A DNA stretch of 64,000 nt from Sepiola atlantica (Eukaryota; Mollusca; Cephalopoda; Sepiida; Sepiolidae): assembly GCA_963556195.1 (NCBI GenBank), contig OY744535.1:90202949-90266948 (forward strand), in the 5' to 3' direction. The position numbers and the translations under genes are program-made. The notes beneath the pieces are model-generated. The model was not told the origin of the DNA. It saw only the letters and a program-made list of their open reading frames with translations, and ran no database searches. Positions 11,165-22,126 of the stretch are shown here, in pieces; positions within the stretch are counted from its first letter, which is position 1, and each line of letters opens with the position of its first letter.

Positions 11165-11698
11165 CTAGGTTGTATGAGTGTAGCTGGTGGTACAACCATA
11201 TCCCTGAGGATTGTGTGCTTTACGTTCTCCAGTACTGTCTCTGGTTTATGTTTGTACCATTCGTTTGCGTGTTCGAAATGCATTCGTTTGCACAGTTCCC
11301 AATGCACTGTTTTATCTACACAGTCATGTCTGTTGATGTATTCTTTTACGACTAGTTTTCTGCATTCCTCTATTTACTATTTCGACTCTTTGTACACACA
11401 GTATGCGTTTACAGTTTTCTTGAGTTTTATCTATTTTAGCTTTAATATAGAGTGTCCTAATCGCATTATTGTGTGCAGCCATCAGTAAAGATTTCATTTC
11501 TCTGTTAAAATGCCCTGTTCTTAGCCATGCTGAGCTATTTCCGTTGGTTTCTGCTCTTGTCAGCTTTATGAAGCGCCCATGTACTTGGTTTTTTCCACAC
11601 TCTTCTTTTATTGTCTTTTTATTTCTCGTTTCGGTGCTTCCCGAGTTGTTCGTTGGAATTGTGCCCCTTGCTGCGCTGATTAGCATTTCCGTGTTCTG

Positions 11699-11699
<1 letters not shown>

Positions 11700-11775
<76 letters not shown>
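11700..11775. repeat. (TA)n microsatellite inside LINE copy A
   Basis: About 75 bp of TA sits inside what was LINE coding sequence, between the DDRDRLYM linker motif and the WLRTGHF motif. It therefore expanded after, or arrived with, the LINE insertion. Confidence 0.9.
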
Positions 11776-11777
<2 letters not shown>

Positions 11778-12299
11778 AGCCATTATGTTGGTGTTTTCCA
11801 CAGTAGGCTTCTTTAAATACCAGTCGTCTTACCATTGTGGTTCCGTTCATGTAGAGTCTATCCCTGTCGTCTTTTGGGTGTAGTGCGTTGTGCATAGCCA
11901 TTTATTTTCTAGTCCTCTGGTCAAGGTGCCTGAGTTCATCTGTTGTCCAGCCTATTAATGCTCCCAAGCATCCTATTAATTATACTGACCAGGTGTTTAT
12001 TCCTTTTACTAGAGTTCTGCTATATAATTTATTTTCTAAGAGTTTTCTTGTTTTCGCAATATTATTTTCTAATCTACTTTTTTATTTATGTAGATGTGAT
12101 AGTGTGTGCTTCCAGAACTCCCATTTATAGCTATCATGTTCGGTTGGCGCCCTCATCTCCTTTTAGTTCGACAGTTCCATGCCCTCTGTCGTCCCTAGTT
12201 TTCTCCTTTTCATCTCTAGCAGTGTACATATTTACATACCGAATTTTATTTAAATATCCTGGCTGAAGATTTTGGTCGTATTTTTTTAAGCTGTTCCAG

Positions 12300-12960
12300 T
12301 TCCTTTTTGCTTATTGCAAAAATGTTCAGGTCTTCCATGTGCATGTGGTTTATTCATTGGTATGTGTCTGAAAACTTGTATCCGGAATCACGTTGTATGA
12401 GTATGTATTTAGGAAGCATCATGGCTATGATAAACAGTAGTAGTTACAAGGAGTCTCCTTGGAAAATGCTTCTCTACATTTTTATCGCAATAAATTGTTG
12501 TACTCCAGCTGTCAGTTCTAGTATCCATGTTTCTGTTGATTTCTTAATAAGATTAATAATCTTCTAAGGTATTTCGTATATTTTTTTTTATTATCCATTC
12601 GTGAGGGATTCTGTCGTAAGCTTTTATGTAGTCAATCGATACCATGGATATGTTATTTTTATTCTTTTTCCCCTCTCTCAGGATGGTTGTTTTAATCTAT
12701 GTATAGCATATCAGTAGTCCCGTTTTACCCTTTCCGGCATCCATTTTGCTCCTCAGGGAATAGTAGATTTGTTCTCTCAGTTGCGACCTCACGATTTTCC
12801 ATATTGTTTGTAAACAGGCTATTGGCCTGTAGTTTCATATTTTTCCCTTTTTGGTATCTAATTGTATTAGCGTATTTTGTTGATACATGTACTCAGTTTC
12901 TGCGATAGCCTTTTATGTAGGGTCGTGAATTTTAAAAACCAGTATGCATGTATTCCATCG
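12300..12960 (-). pseudogene. Reverse transcriptase domain of LINE copy A, broken
   Basis: The readable RT motifs in order are LLFPEEQNGCRKG followed by a stop, SIDYIKAYDRIPH, KHFPRRLLV (decayed SQGDSLSP), YKFSDTYQ followed by a stop, and HMEDLNIFAISKKELEQLK. The catalytic box, YMDD in relatives, reads HMED, so the first Asp has become Glu. Pieces are in different frames. Confidence 0.75.
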
Positions 12961-13260
12961 TGGCCTCGTGCTTTATTATTAGTAGGTACTCACTAGGAGT
13001 TCTCACACAGGTTATCAGTGATTACTCACCAACAACCGGTAGGGATCTCTGTTGTCTGAGTGACAACAACTCTTCCCAGATTTCCAGTATTTTCCACATC
13101 TTTTCGATTGCCACTGAAAATAAATTTGCAGTATCACAACAGCCGTTAACCATTGATATCTCGCTGGAAAGGAGCACTGGTCCTCTCTGGGATCTGGGTG
13201 ACAATAAGTCTTCCCAAGGCCTCAGCAGTCTCTGCATTTCAAGTGGAGATCTGGTTTGTG

Positions 13261-13554
13261 CTGTCCTTCCTCGGTCTTATCATCTTACTTGACCCTATGC
13301 AAATATTTTGTGTGGTGTCAGCCTAGGCTGGTACCATTCTATTTTTTGGGAAGGGGGGCGGGGAGCTGATGCTGTTACTTGCTATTCTGTTCATTGGTTC
13401 ATTTTGTGTGTTGTGTCAGTTGAGGTTGGTGTAATTCATTGGAGGGGAGCTTATTAAGTGATGTTTCTTGCATTTCCTGTGTCTTTGTTTATGATGTGTT
13501 TTTTCTGTGGTTTTGTTTTCTTCTTGTAGTAGATTCCGTCTGACCCTTCGTAGC
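13261..13554. other. Junction between LINE copies A and B
   Basis: Holds G+T-rich sequence with a run of G (13351-13363) and no readable motif. It may be the 3' untranslated tail of copy B or the 5' part of copy A; I cannot tell. Confidence 0.35.
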
Positions 13555-14001
13555 TTATGCGGGTTGCTTTCCGCATTCAATGATTTTTCTTAAGATTGTA
13601 GCTGTTTTGATCATTGCCGAACTTGGTATAGTTCCAATGATCCCTTTAATTCCAATTTCTCCCAGTCGTTTATCCAGGTTTTTGAGGATTGTTCCTAGTA
13701 CTCCTACAAGTATTGGTACTATACTGACTCTCTTCATTCTACATATTCCTTTCAGTTCTCTTCGTTTACTGTTTCTTTGATTTTGTACTATGTGGTCTCC
13801 TGGAACGGCAAAGTCCACGATTTTGCAAGATTTTTCCGGTCTCCATGCTTGTATGAGTTTGTCTATTTGTATATCCATATCCCAGATGATTCTGTGTTTT
13901 TCGTTTCCAGTACTGTAGCTGGTGTATGTTTGTACCATTTGTCTGCGTATTTGAAATTCAATTGTTTGCACAGTTCCCAGTGTACTGCTTTCCCCACACA
14001 C
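13555..14001 (-). pseudogene. C-terminal restriction-like endonuclease of LINE copy B
   Basis: A 148-codon open frame ends at the original stop. It contains IIWDMDIQIDKLIQAWRPE, KSCKIVDFAVPGD, IVPILVGVLGTI and ATILRKIIE, matching the C-terminal endonuclease of R2-like LINE proteins. In relatives the motif is RPD followed by about ten residues before C-x-I-x-D-x-A-x-P; here RPE is joined directly to KSCKIVD, so the segment with the catalytic Asp is deleted and the enzyme would be inactive. The start is not real: the frame is only the tail of a longer lost protein. Confidence 0.8.
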
Positions 14002-14755
14002 TTATTTCTGTTCTTGTATTCTTTTTGAGCTAGTTTGCTACATTCACTAATTATATGATTTAGTGTTTTGTCTCTTTGTCAACACAGTCTGTATTTACTG
14101 TTTTCCTGGGTGTTATCTATTTTAGCTTTAATGTATGTTGTCTTAATTGCATTGTTCTCTGCAGCCATCAGTAAAGATTCCGTTTCTCTGTTCAAGTGTC
14201 TTTTTTTAACCATGCCCAGTTATTTTCGTTGGTTACTTCTTTTGTCAGTCTTCTGAAGCGTCAATATTTTTGTTTTTCGTCCCACTTTTCTTTTCTTGTC
14301 GTTTTGTTTCTGGTGTCGGTGCTTCCCAAGTTGTTCGTTGCGACGGTGTCTCTTCCTGCAGTGATAAGGATTTCCATATGTTGAGTTATATATTTCTCCA
14401 GCTCTTTTATTAGTCTTCCACACAATCTTCTATACTTACCAGTCTTCTTCCCCATTCGTTTCTTTTCATGTAGAGTATTCCGCATCGTCTTTTAGATATA
14501 GTGCGTTGTGCATGGTCATTAATTTTCTAGTCCTTTAGTCAAGGTGCCTGAGTTCCTCTTTGGTCTAGCCTATGAATGGTCCAGAGTATCTTATTAGTGC
14601 TACTGCCCAGGTGTTTATTCCTGTTACTAGATTCCTGCTATATAATTTCGTTTGTAAGAGTTTTCTCGTTCTTTGTAAATATTATTTTCCAACTTTCTCT
14701 TTCGTTTCTGTAGATTAGATCGTGCCTTCTTCCAGAATTTCAATATATTTGTAGC
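13555..14755 (-). mobile_element. R2-like LINE remnant, copy B (5'-truncated)
   Basis: Minus-strand copy of the same family as copy A; 13900-14390 matches 11172-11690 at the nucleotide level over several hundred bases. Reading leftward from 14755: FWKKARSNLQ, NTWAV, TKEELRHLD, TMHNALYP, a decayed CCHC region, then the endonuclease and a natural stop at 13555. The RT is absent: the copy is cut at its 5' side near 14755, as expected of LINE 5' truncation, and abuts copy C. Confidence 0.8.
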
Positions 14756-15400
14756 AATCCGGTTCCAAATATTCCAATTACAACGAAAATCCCCATGACT
14801 TTTATACATTTCCATAGTCTTACTAATTCTTACTTTAGGTGTTGATATTTATTGATTTCTTTCATGTTCTTTCTCTTGCATTCTGGTATCAGAGGGACAG
14901 GTTTTATCAATGATTAAGCAAGTTTTCTTGTTTTTGTTTATAAAAATAAAGTCGGGTTTGGAATGTTCTAGAACCTTATCAGTTTGTATGCGCATGTCCC
15001 AAAGACGTTTGACATTTTCTTTCTCTTGTATCACTTTTGGCTTATCCTATCTAACTTCTTATTTTAGTCCAATTCATAAAGTTTGTATATATTCCAGTGT
15101 AGTCCCTGAGCGACTTTAGCATGTCTCTATTTTGTATATCATTGTAGTGTTAGCATAATACATCTAGATACAATATATGCTAAGATTTCTCTTCCCTTAC
15201 ATTACACAATCGGCATATCAGTGATTCTGCAGTTTTGTCAATGTAATGTTTGATGGACCTAGTGCGATTGGCTTAATCCTGGGCTGCCATTAAGGTGCTC
15301 TTAGCAGATCTAGCAGTGATTATCTCTTAATGCGGTATTCTTATAGAATACCTTTGTAGTTGTTTTCTAAATAAGTTTACCCCTCTCTCTTGCAACATTA
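14756..15400 (-). mobile_element. R2-like LINE remnant, copy C
   Basis: A third minus-strand fragment, from a related but different subfamily. Reading leftward: LMAAQD, RSIKHYIDKTAESLICRLCN (CCHC knuckle start, about 15190-15250), then WDMRIQTDKVLEHSKPDFIF and KTCLIIDKTCPSDTRMQEKE (14849-15034), then VVIGIFGT near 14770. The endonuclease motif KPD...IID is kept in this copy. No RT remains, and stops break the frame. Confidence 0.78.
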
Positions 15401-15463
15401 GATTCATTTACACCTCAGTTTTTAGTATTTCTTGTATTTTCTCTTCACGAAGAAGATTTGTAT

Positions 15464-15467
<4 letters not shown>

Positions 15468-15510
<43 letters not shown>
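15468..15510. repeat. (TA)n microsatellite
   Basis: About 43 bp of TA at the right edge of the LINE cluster. Confidence 0.95.
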
Positions 15511-15512
<2 letters not shown>

Positions 15513-16818
15513 ACCTTCTTATATATTCACGACCTCTTAAACACTAAGTAGAATTCGACCACTTATCTAAGTAGATAAAATCGTGCTGCATTTGTTTTCT
15601 TTGCAAAAGCCTCGTGTTTTGGTGTTCAAACATTTTAATTCACATACATTCCAGTCAAATATATTCTCTGTATATTGAATGATGGCTACTGTTCTGGCAT
15701 TGCTAGTGTATATTGTATGTTGAATGTGGAGGTGCGATTTAAGAATAACCTTTACTCTTCAAAATGAAAAATGTATATACCTGTGATTTTTATGAAACTT
15801 AACCATAGTTATAAAGCAGTGACAAATAAAAAGAATTAAACTCCTAGTTTTTTCAAAAGTATTTCAACGGAATTAGTAGGAGGAATAATGTAAGGGTGCA
15901 ATCCTTCATTTGAATATTTAAATATCGATTTGCATGAAATTGAATCCATTGTCATTAGTCAGCAATTAAACAAGAATTCTAAACACACCCTAACCCAAAC
16001 CCTAACATTAACCTAAGTCCCACATTTTTGACGTTTTCTAGAAATTAAATCATTTGAGATAAGAATTCTACTCGCATATTTCTGCGAGGATGACATCATG
16101 ATGAGCTAACTACATACACTAACCCCAAAGGAAGAGATGATGACTAAGAGGTTAATAACATGACGAACGAACATCCTTCCCCCCTAAAAAATACGAGTTA
16201 ATGTCTAGGAGCGTGATATCATATCAACAAAATAGATAATACAGTACCACCCCTAACAAAGAAAAATAATATCATCATGCAAGAATGGTATCGTGAGAAA
16301 CGAACGTATACTATACTGCCCCACCTCTAAAATAATACTTAATGCATGGGAAGAGTGTATCGTGACGAATGAAAATATGCTATATAGAATTTAATAAGCA
16401 TTTCATTATAGTTATAATATGTGAACAAAACTTTCGTATTTGTTAATTTAGATAACATTAAAAACAATGGTTAGTTTCATTGTCTACGTGAAACGCCGAA
16501 ATAAAATATGTTGTCGCCATATTTATAAAAAAATATAAGATTGATAAGAGAGATTATATGAAGACGTTATTGTTTTTTCCATACAATTATTAGTGTAATT
16601 ATATATAGTTCTATTGATAAAATGCCTACGTATATGGAGGGAATTTTGAATATTTAAATTAGAAATGTATAACTATGCATATAAGCAGTATCGAAATGTG
16701 TGTGAAGCAGTTTGGGCATAAGTATATATACGGCATTTTAAAATATACTTGTGTTTTTAGAATTAAATTACTTACGTTTAATTAGTTGAATAGATGGAAG
16801 AAATGTATTTATTTATTA

Positions 16819-16820
<2 letters not shown>
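15511..16820. other. AT-rich DNA, no gene recognised
   Basis: No gene seen. 16150-16380 holds two or three very diverged copies of a roughly 80-bp unit (CCCC.CCTAA...AATA, then TA.CGTGA..A.CGAA). A short run resembling (CCCTAA) at 15986-16006 is too short and imperfect to be telomeric. Confidence 0.45.
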
Positions 16821-16871
<51 letters not shown>

Positions 16872-16891
16872 TGTATATATATATATATATT
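16821..16891. repeat. (TA)n microsatellite
   Basis: About 70 bp of TA with a few C and G interruptions near 16865-16873. Confidence 0.95.
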
Positions 16892-17994
16892 TATTTCAAT
16901 TTTGGTAACGGGAGATAAAAGTGGCGCGAAATATTCTGTTCAGCAGAATAACTATACTATTATTTTTACGATCCATAGGCCATACGTGATAAAAAAATAG
17001 TATTTCTCTCTTTATACATCTATTTATTTTATTTCCTATTTTTTAGTATGTAATTCCAAATGGATGACACCATGGTAGCTCTATGAAATCATTCGCCATG
17101 ATGTACGTGATCCAGTATGTATGGTGTAAGGATACACACATACCAAAAAATAGAATCAACATAAAAACCTCTACAGAGTTTTAATAGTATATAGATTAGC
17201 AGAATAACCGTCCTGAGATGTTTATTCTGCTAGTAAAATATATGAATTATGTATTTCTTTAAAGTAGTTTATGCATTGTTTAATCTTCGTAAAAGATTAT
17301 CCGGTGATTTTAAACCATTGTTGTCCGCCACTTATTTGCATCCTTAAATAAACTTTGTCGGTTTCTAAACACAATTCTGTTTCCAAATAGCGTGTAAGTA
17401 TATCTATGTTATGTTGTATTTTAATATGTCTCTTTAATAATAAGTAAACAAGTGTACACGTTTTACTGATGAACATTTTGTTCTAAAGAAATAAAATAAT
17501 TGCTCTTACTAGTAGTTCTAAAATACAGACACTTCATGATGGCAAGATGAAAAGTCTTTTTTGACAAGTGTTCAATTAAAATGGGAAACGGGGGTTAATA
17601 TTAAATACTGAACTTGTACATGGATATGGAATGCAAAACAGTATTACAATCAGCAATAAGTAAAAAAAACACGATTAGTAATAATTTTATTTTCTCCCTC
17701 TCTCTCCCTCTCTCTCTCTTTCTCTCTCTTTGTCTCTTCTTTCTAGAATTCAAAAAGTGCATATAAATATTTAATACAAACAACAGCGCAAACGTATTTA
17801 CAATTTTCTATAATCTTTATCATTTGACCTATAAAAAGTGTCAAGATTTCAATGTCGAATAATATTCTCTTTTTTGTTATTTTGATTTTAACGGTTATAT
17901 ATTTATTTTTTAAATGAGATTGTTACTGAATGTTTCTTTTTAATAATAATATGATAGTAATTTTTTCATATATTATTAGCAATATCTGAATTTA
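16892..17994. other. AT-rich DNA with a CT-rich tract
   Basis: No gene seen. 17693-17743 is a polypyrimidine (CT)n/(CCCT)n tract; the arginine/glutamate-rich open frame on the minus strand there is its translation. Confidence 0.5.
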
Positions 17995-18113
17995 GTATGT
18001 TAACAAACAAACACAATTGTGTATGTTAACAAACAAACACAACTGTGTATGTTAACAAACAAACACAACTGTGTATGTTAACAAGCAAACACAACTGTGT
18101 ATGTTAACAAACT
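17995..18113 (+). repeat. 26-bp tandem repeat, about 4.5 units
   Basis: Units begin GTATGTTAACAAACAAACAC and end AACTGT. The first has AATTGT, the fourth has AAGCAAAC, and the fifth is partial. Near-identity suggests recent expansion. Confidence 0.95.
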
Positions 18114-19125
18114 AAAAAAAATCACACACACAGGCAACCAATTATTTCAACCCATTATTACAATATTCCACAGAAGGTACTCAAAATATATTTTCCTGAC
18201 TAAGAATATAAAAAATTAACACAGACATGAATGTACAAATCTGATCATATCATGACAATATCAAACCACCAATCTAATCCAATAATTAATCAGTAACATT
18301 GATTAGAATGAATGCTCAGTGGACGACATTTGTTTCATAGTGTGTGAAGACAAAACTGTCATTAATGGAGATATTACAAATGAAAAGCATATACAGTAAT
18401 ATCTCTCAGTTGTTGGAAATAGTTTCATATACAATCACAAATATTGGTTTTCAGTTCAAACCCTGAAAAATAAAACTACCTTTAAAACTTATTGGAAAGT
18501 AAAAGCCAATACGCTCACTCAACTGTTTAGATTAAATAAGAATTCTCAACAAACCTTTAAAGAATAATGTCGATTATACGTAGAAGAGTTCTCATTTACT
18601 AAATTTGACAAACAAACATGAATATTTTCAAATGGTGTTACGAAAATAAATATAAGTTGCAATTAGTAAAGCATATAAAAAGGTGAAACATACACATGTG
18701 CGTGCATATACGTGTATTTCTATCATCTCATTATAAATAAATTCATTTGTAATATTCAAATACGTTACTTCCCTATAGTGTATACTTTTTCTCACTGGAA
18801 TTACTGACTATATTTTATAATCGGTATTGTCTGTATTTAAACGTAGATATATGTGTACATATATATACATATATACACATATATATATATGAGGAGTTCG
18901 AATGCAACACGCGATAAACGCCATTTTCAAAATCACTAAACTGTCCTTACGAAAAGTGTAGCATTTCAACAGTCGACGACACCCCAACACTATGTGTTAC
19001 ATAATATGATACCGACATTATTTATTTTCGCTTTCATTTGAAGTCTAGATTAAATATATTCGTGTTTTTATTGTTTACGGTCTCAATTTAAACAAAGTGG
19101 ATTTGCGTGTTTTGCGTTCGAACTA

Positions 19126-19129
<4 letters not shown>
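18114..19129. other. AT-rich DNA, no gene recognised
   Basis: No gene supported. A short TA/CA-rich patch lies at 18846-18890. Confidence 0.5.

Positions 19130-19174
<45 letters not shown>
19130..19174. repeat. (TA)n microsatellite
   Basis: About 45 bp of TA repeat. Confidence 0.95.
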
Positions 19175-19176
<2 letters not shown>

Positions 19177-21498
19177 GCACTTCAGAATTTATCTGAAATG
19201 CATCCTCAATTATGGTATACGTATGATAGCTTGTGAAATGAATTGTTGATATATGTTCAAAGTGTCACAGAAATAAATCTATATTATCAGTACTGGTTCA
19301 GAAACGAGAAATAAATTGTAGCACAATCCAGGAGACTCTTGAAAATCAGACATTTAACGCAATCTATGAGGGAAAAAGCATTATTTCCATATCTATAGGA
19401 AATCAAAAGAAATAGGTTATTCTACGCTGGAATCTTGACAAAATATCACCGTGCACCGCTACAAAGTGCGTTCGCTTTGCTCGAGCGTTGTATTGGAAGA
19501 ATATATATTATTGTGTAGCCAGGGTATCGAATGATGAATTTTCTTCCTGATAAGTAAAAATGTTTCGTTGCAAAATGGCGCCGAAAACTGGATGCATATT
19601 CTTTGCATCTTCTGCTGTCTGTTTATCATACGTACCTCCGATAAGTCCCTCTTGGATTGGCGAGCGAGCTCTACTATGTCAACCTATTGACACATTCCTC
19701 AAGGAAATATTGATTGAAAGCCAAAAACATTCGTATTTCATCGAATAACCAAAGCTGATCTTAGATGCCACAAGGTCACTTTCAGGCAGGAAAAATATTG
19801 ATCCAAAGTAAAAAGGTTTTTGATGAATGTATTATCTGGTTGGGACGAACGTTGGGTTTTTCTTTTTAAAGTAAAGTGCGATTTAAAGTTGTCTGACTTC
19901 TCAATTATATACCAATCAAAATATATTTTATTTACTTTCAGATTTTGCTTCGAGGATCTGAAATCAAGCTATTGCAGTTTGTTCGTGTTTGCTCTACCAA
20001 TGTCTGCATTCGAAATGTATTATTTATGAAGATCCGAAACACACGCATTCCAGTGCAGCGGCAAATTCATTAAAACACTTATGATGTGAAGAAGAAAATG
20101 ATTGAAAGAACCTGCAGGTGGTTTACGACTCAGAAACAAGAATTGTGTCCAACAGAATTAATCAAGAAAGTGGCAGTTAATAAAGAACATTCTTATGAAT
20201 TGAAAGGGTTGCCAATGCAAAATCTGCATGGACTTCACTAGTTCGTGTATTAAGAAGACTAAATTCTCATATGTAATGAAATTGGTTTATCATGATCCGT
20301 TTCTCTCTCTTTCTCTCTCTCTCTTTCTCATCAATCATTGCGAAACGATATACTCAAAAAGCAAATCTTCGCTATCATAATATACCTGGGATATTCTGCA
20401 TTACGTACCATACTCTACGCATCTCGCTTAAACGCTAAAAACATAATGAGAGGGGATAATTGGTAGTTTTGTTTTACGATATGTCAACGATTTAACGTCA
20501 ACTCACGTTATTGTTGGTGTTATTTGTGCTGATGATGTTGTTATTATGAATTATTATCTTATTCTGTTTTCATGAAAATATTAAAGGCTGTGCGTTTAGT
20601 TTTTTAGATGAAAAATTGAGGATATTTTAAAGTTTAGTAAGTGTTCCTGATATAGGTTTCTTAATTAGGGGGAAAACATATATCCACAAGAAAAACAGGC
20701 TAACACTACAAAACATTTCCCTAATTACAACAGCAGCAGCAGCACCAATAACACCAACGTGATTGATAAAAATAAATCTTACAGAGTATCTAACATAACT
20801 AAACCCTAACTCTAACCATCATCTCATTCATATTACCTAACAGAAACAATAAAAATCTGACATAAAAATAGTAAGATCAACCTCTAAAACAATTAAAGAT
20901 TTACTAAACGCAAAAAAAACCGTCCCATTGACTCGTAAGGACACATCCTCCTAAGCCAGAATTTACAAAATAAAATATTCATCTTGTCCCATTTTTATAC
21001 CAAGTCAAACGACCAGAAATATAAAATCGCACATTTACGAACACAAACAAGAGCTAAAACAAAACAAATCCACTTACGCATTAGTCATAGACAGCAAAAC
21101 TTTTACCCACAATTTTCACATTACAAAGTGAACCGAATACGTTTGAACGGCGCAAGTGCATTGAAAGCGCTCTAATACTTGTCTCATCCCCTCTAAACTT
21201 AAACTCGTATCGTACTCATTAAGTAAACATCTGGTAAAAACCGCACTGAAACAATGCAATATATTTAGACACTGTATTACAAATTCTGATCCCGATAAAC
21301 TAAATATTCACTTCACTAGTTTTCATTCATGTGTCCATTAGTTTTCTTTTTTCTTCATGTTTTCCTTTTCTTTCTTCTCGTCTTTCACATTATATCGAAA
21401 CCGGTAAAATCTCTCGTTATTTAATGATTTATTTATGCATTTAATTAGTGTTTTTGTCTGTTTTTCACACAGTTTACGATACATCGTGCATTTTATCA

Positions 21499-21502
<4 letters not shown>
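19175..21502. other. AT-rich DNA, no gene recognised
   Basis: Short open frames (19560-19748, 19820-20029, 20984-21175) have no domain I recognise. Minor low-complexity patches: CT-rich at 20303-20331 and (CAG)4-5 at 20729-20743. Confidence 0.45.

Positions 21503-21569
<67 letters not shown>
21503..21569. repeat. (TA)n microsatellite
   Basis: About 67 bp of TA. Confidence 0.95.
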
Positions 21570-21572
<3 letters not shown>

Positions 21573-21673
21573 GTGTGTGTATTTAGACAGCATATTTTCA
21601 TTTAGGCAAACATTATAAAATAACACACATCAAACAAAACCACTCCGTGTTATTTAATAATCTTTGCCTAAAT

Positions 21674-21681
<8 letters not shown>

Positions 21682-21733
<52 letters not shown>
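21682..21733. repeat. (TA)n microsatellite
   Basis: About 52 bp of TA; with the tract at 21503-21569 it brackets about 110 bp of unique sequence. Confidence 0.95.
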
Positions 21734-21736
<3 letters not shown>

Positions 21737-21969
21737 TATCATTATTTCCAAAATTAGACAACGATGCATACAACACATTCTATAAAAGCCACACACCAAA
21801 AGACCTGGACTCAAGTTTCGCCCTTCTTTTGGGCACATCAGTAGAACATCAGTACTCTGCCATTAAGCACCCACAGACCAACAAACTGCGGCGAAGGCCG
21901 ACTGTAGAATAGGCCCACTCTTCTTGACAAGGGGTGTAGTCATCCAAGGACTTAAACCCATGGCTACTA

Positions 21970-22112
21970 AGAGTGCTCTTAGTAGCAACGGCTACTACTT
22001 TTTCCTTATAAACCCATCATGCCATCCCAATATTTGATGAATATATACAAACTATATCTTAGTTTTTCTTTTTTCATTTCCCATTACGTAGGATTACTCT
22101 CACTCTTCCTTT
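21970..22112 (+). repeat. Upstream Penelope terminal repeat (pLTR) fragment
   Basis: CTCTTAGTAGCAACGGCTAC, CAACCCATCATG-like and CCCAATATTT blocks match 25196-25260. The end, TTTTTTCATTTCCCATTACG, matches 26276-26297. Between these blocks the hammerhead core found downstream is missing, so this copy has an internal deletion or rearrangement. Confidence 0.7.
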
Positions 22113-22126
22113 GTCATCTTGTCGAA

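Larger units (their letters stand above)
11165..13260 (-). mobile_element. R2-like LINE remnant, copy A
   Basis: Read right to left on the minus strand, this follows the order of a LINE family with an RT, a CCHC knuckle and a C-terminal restriction-like endonuclease. Around 12760-12840 it reads LLFPEEQNGCRKG, the R2-type pre-palm motif. Around 12610-12650 it reads SIDYIKAYDRIPH (palm motif A). Around 12440 there is a decayed GxSQGDSLSP. Around 12320-12350 it reads HMEDLNIFA, the catalytic box. 11800-11990 reads WTTDELRHLDQRTRK and NALHPKDDRDRLYM, typical of the post-RT linker. 11400-11530 reads WLRTGHFNREM and decayed finger cysteines. It stops near ILRDM just before the endonuclease, so the 3' end is truncated. 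Many stops and shifts; inactive. Confidence 0.8.

Noticed and set aside
15986..16006. Telomere-like CCCTAA repeats
   Set aside because: Only about three imperfect units; a similar scrap at 20803-20818 is also too short.
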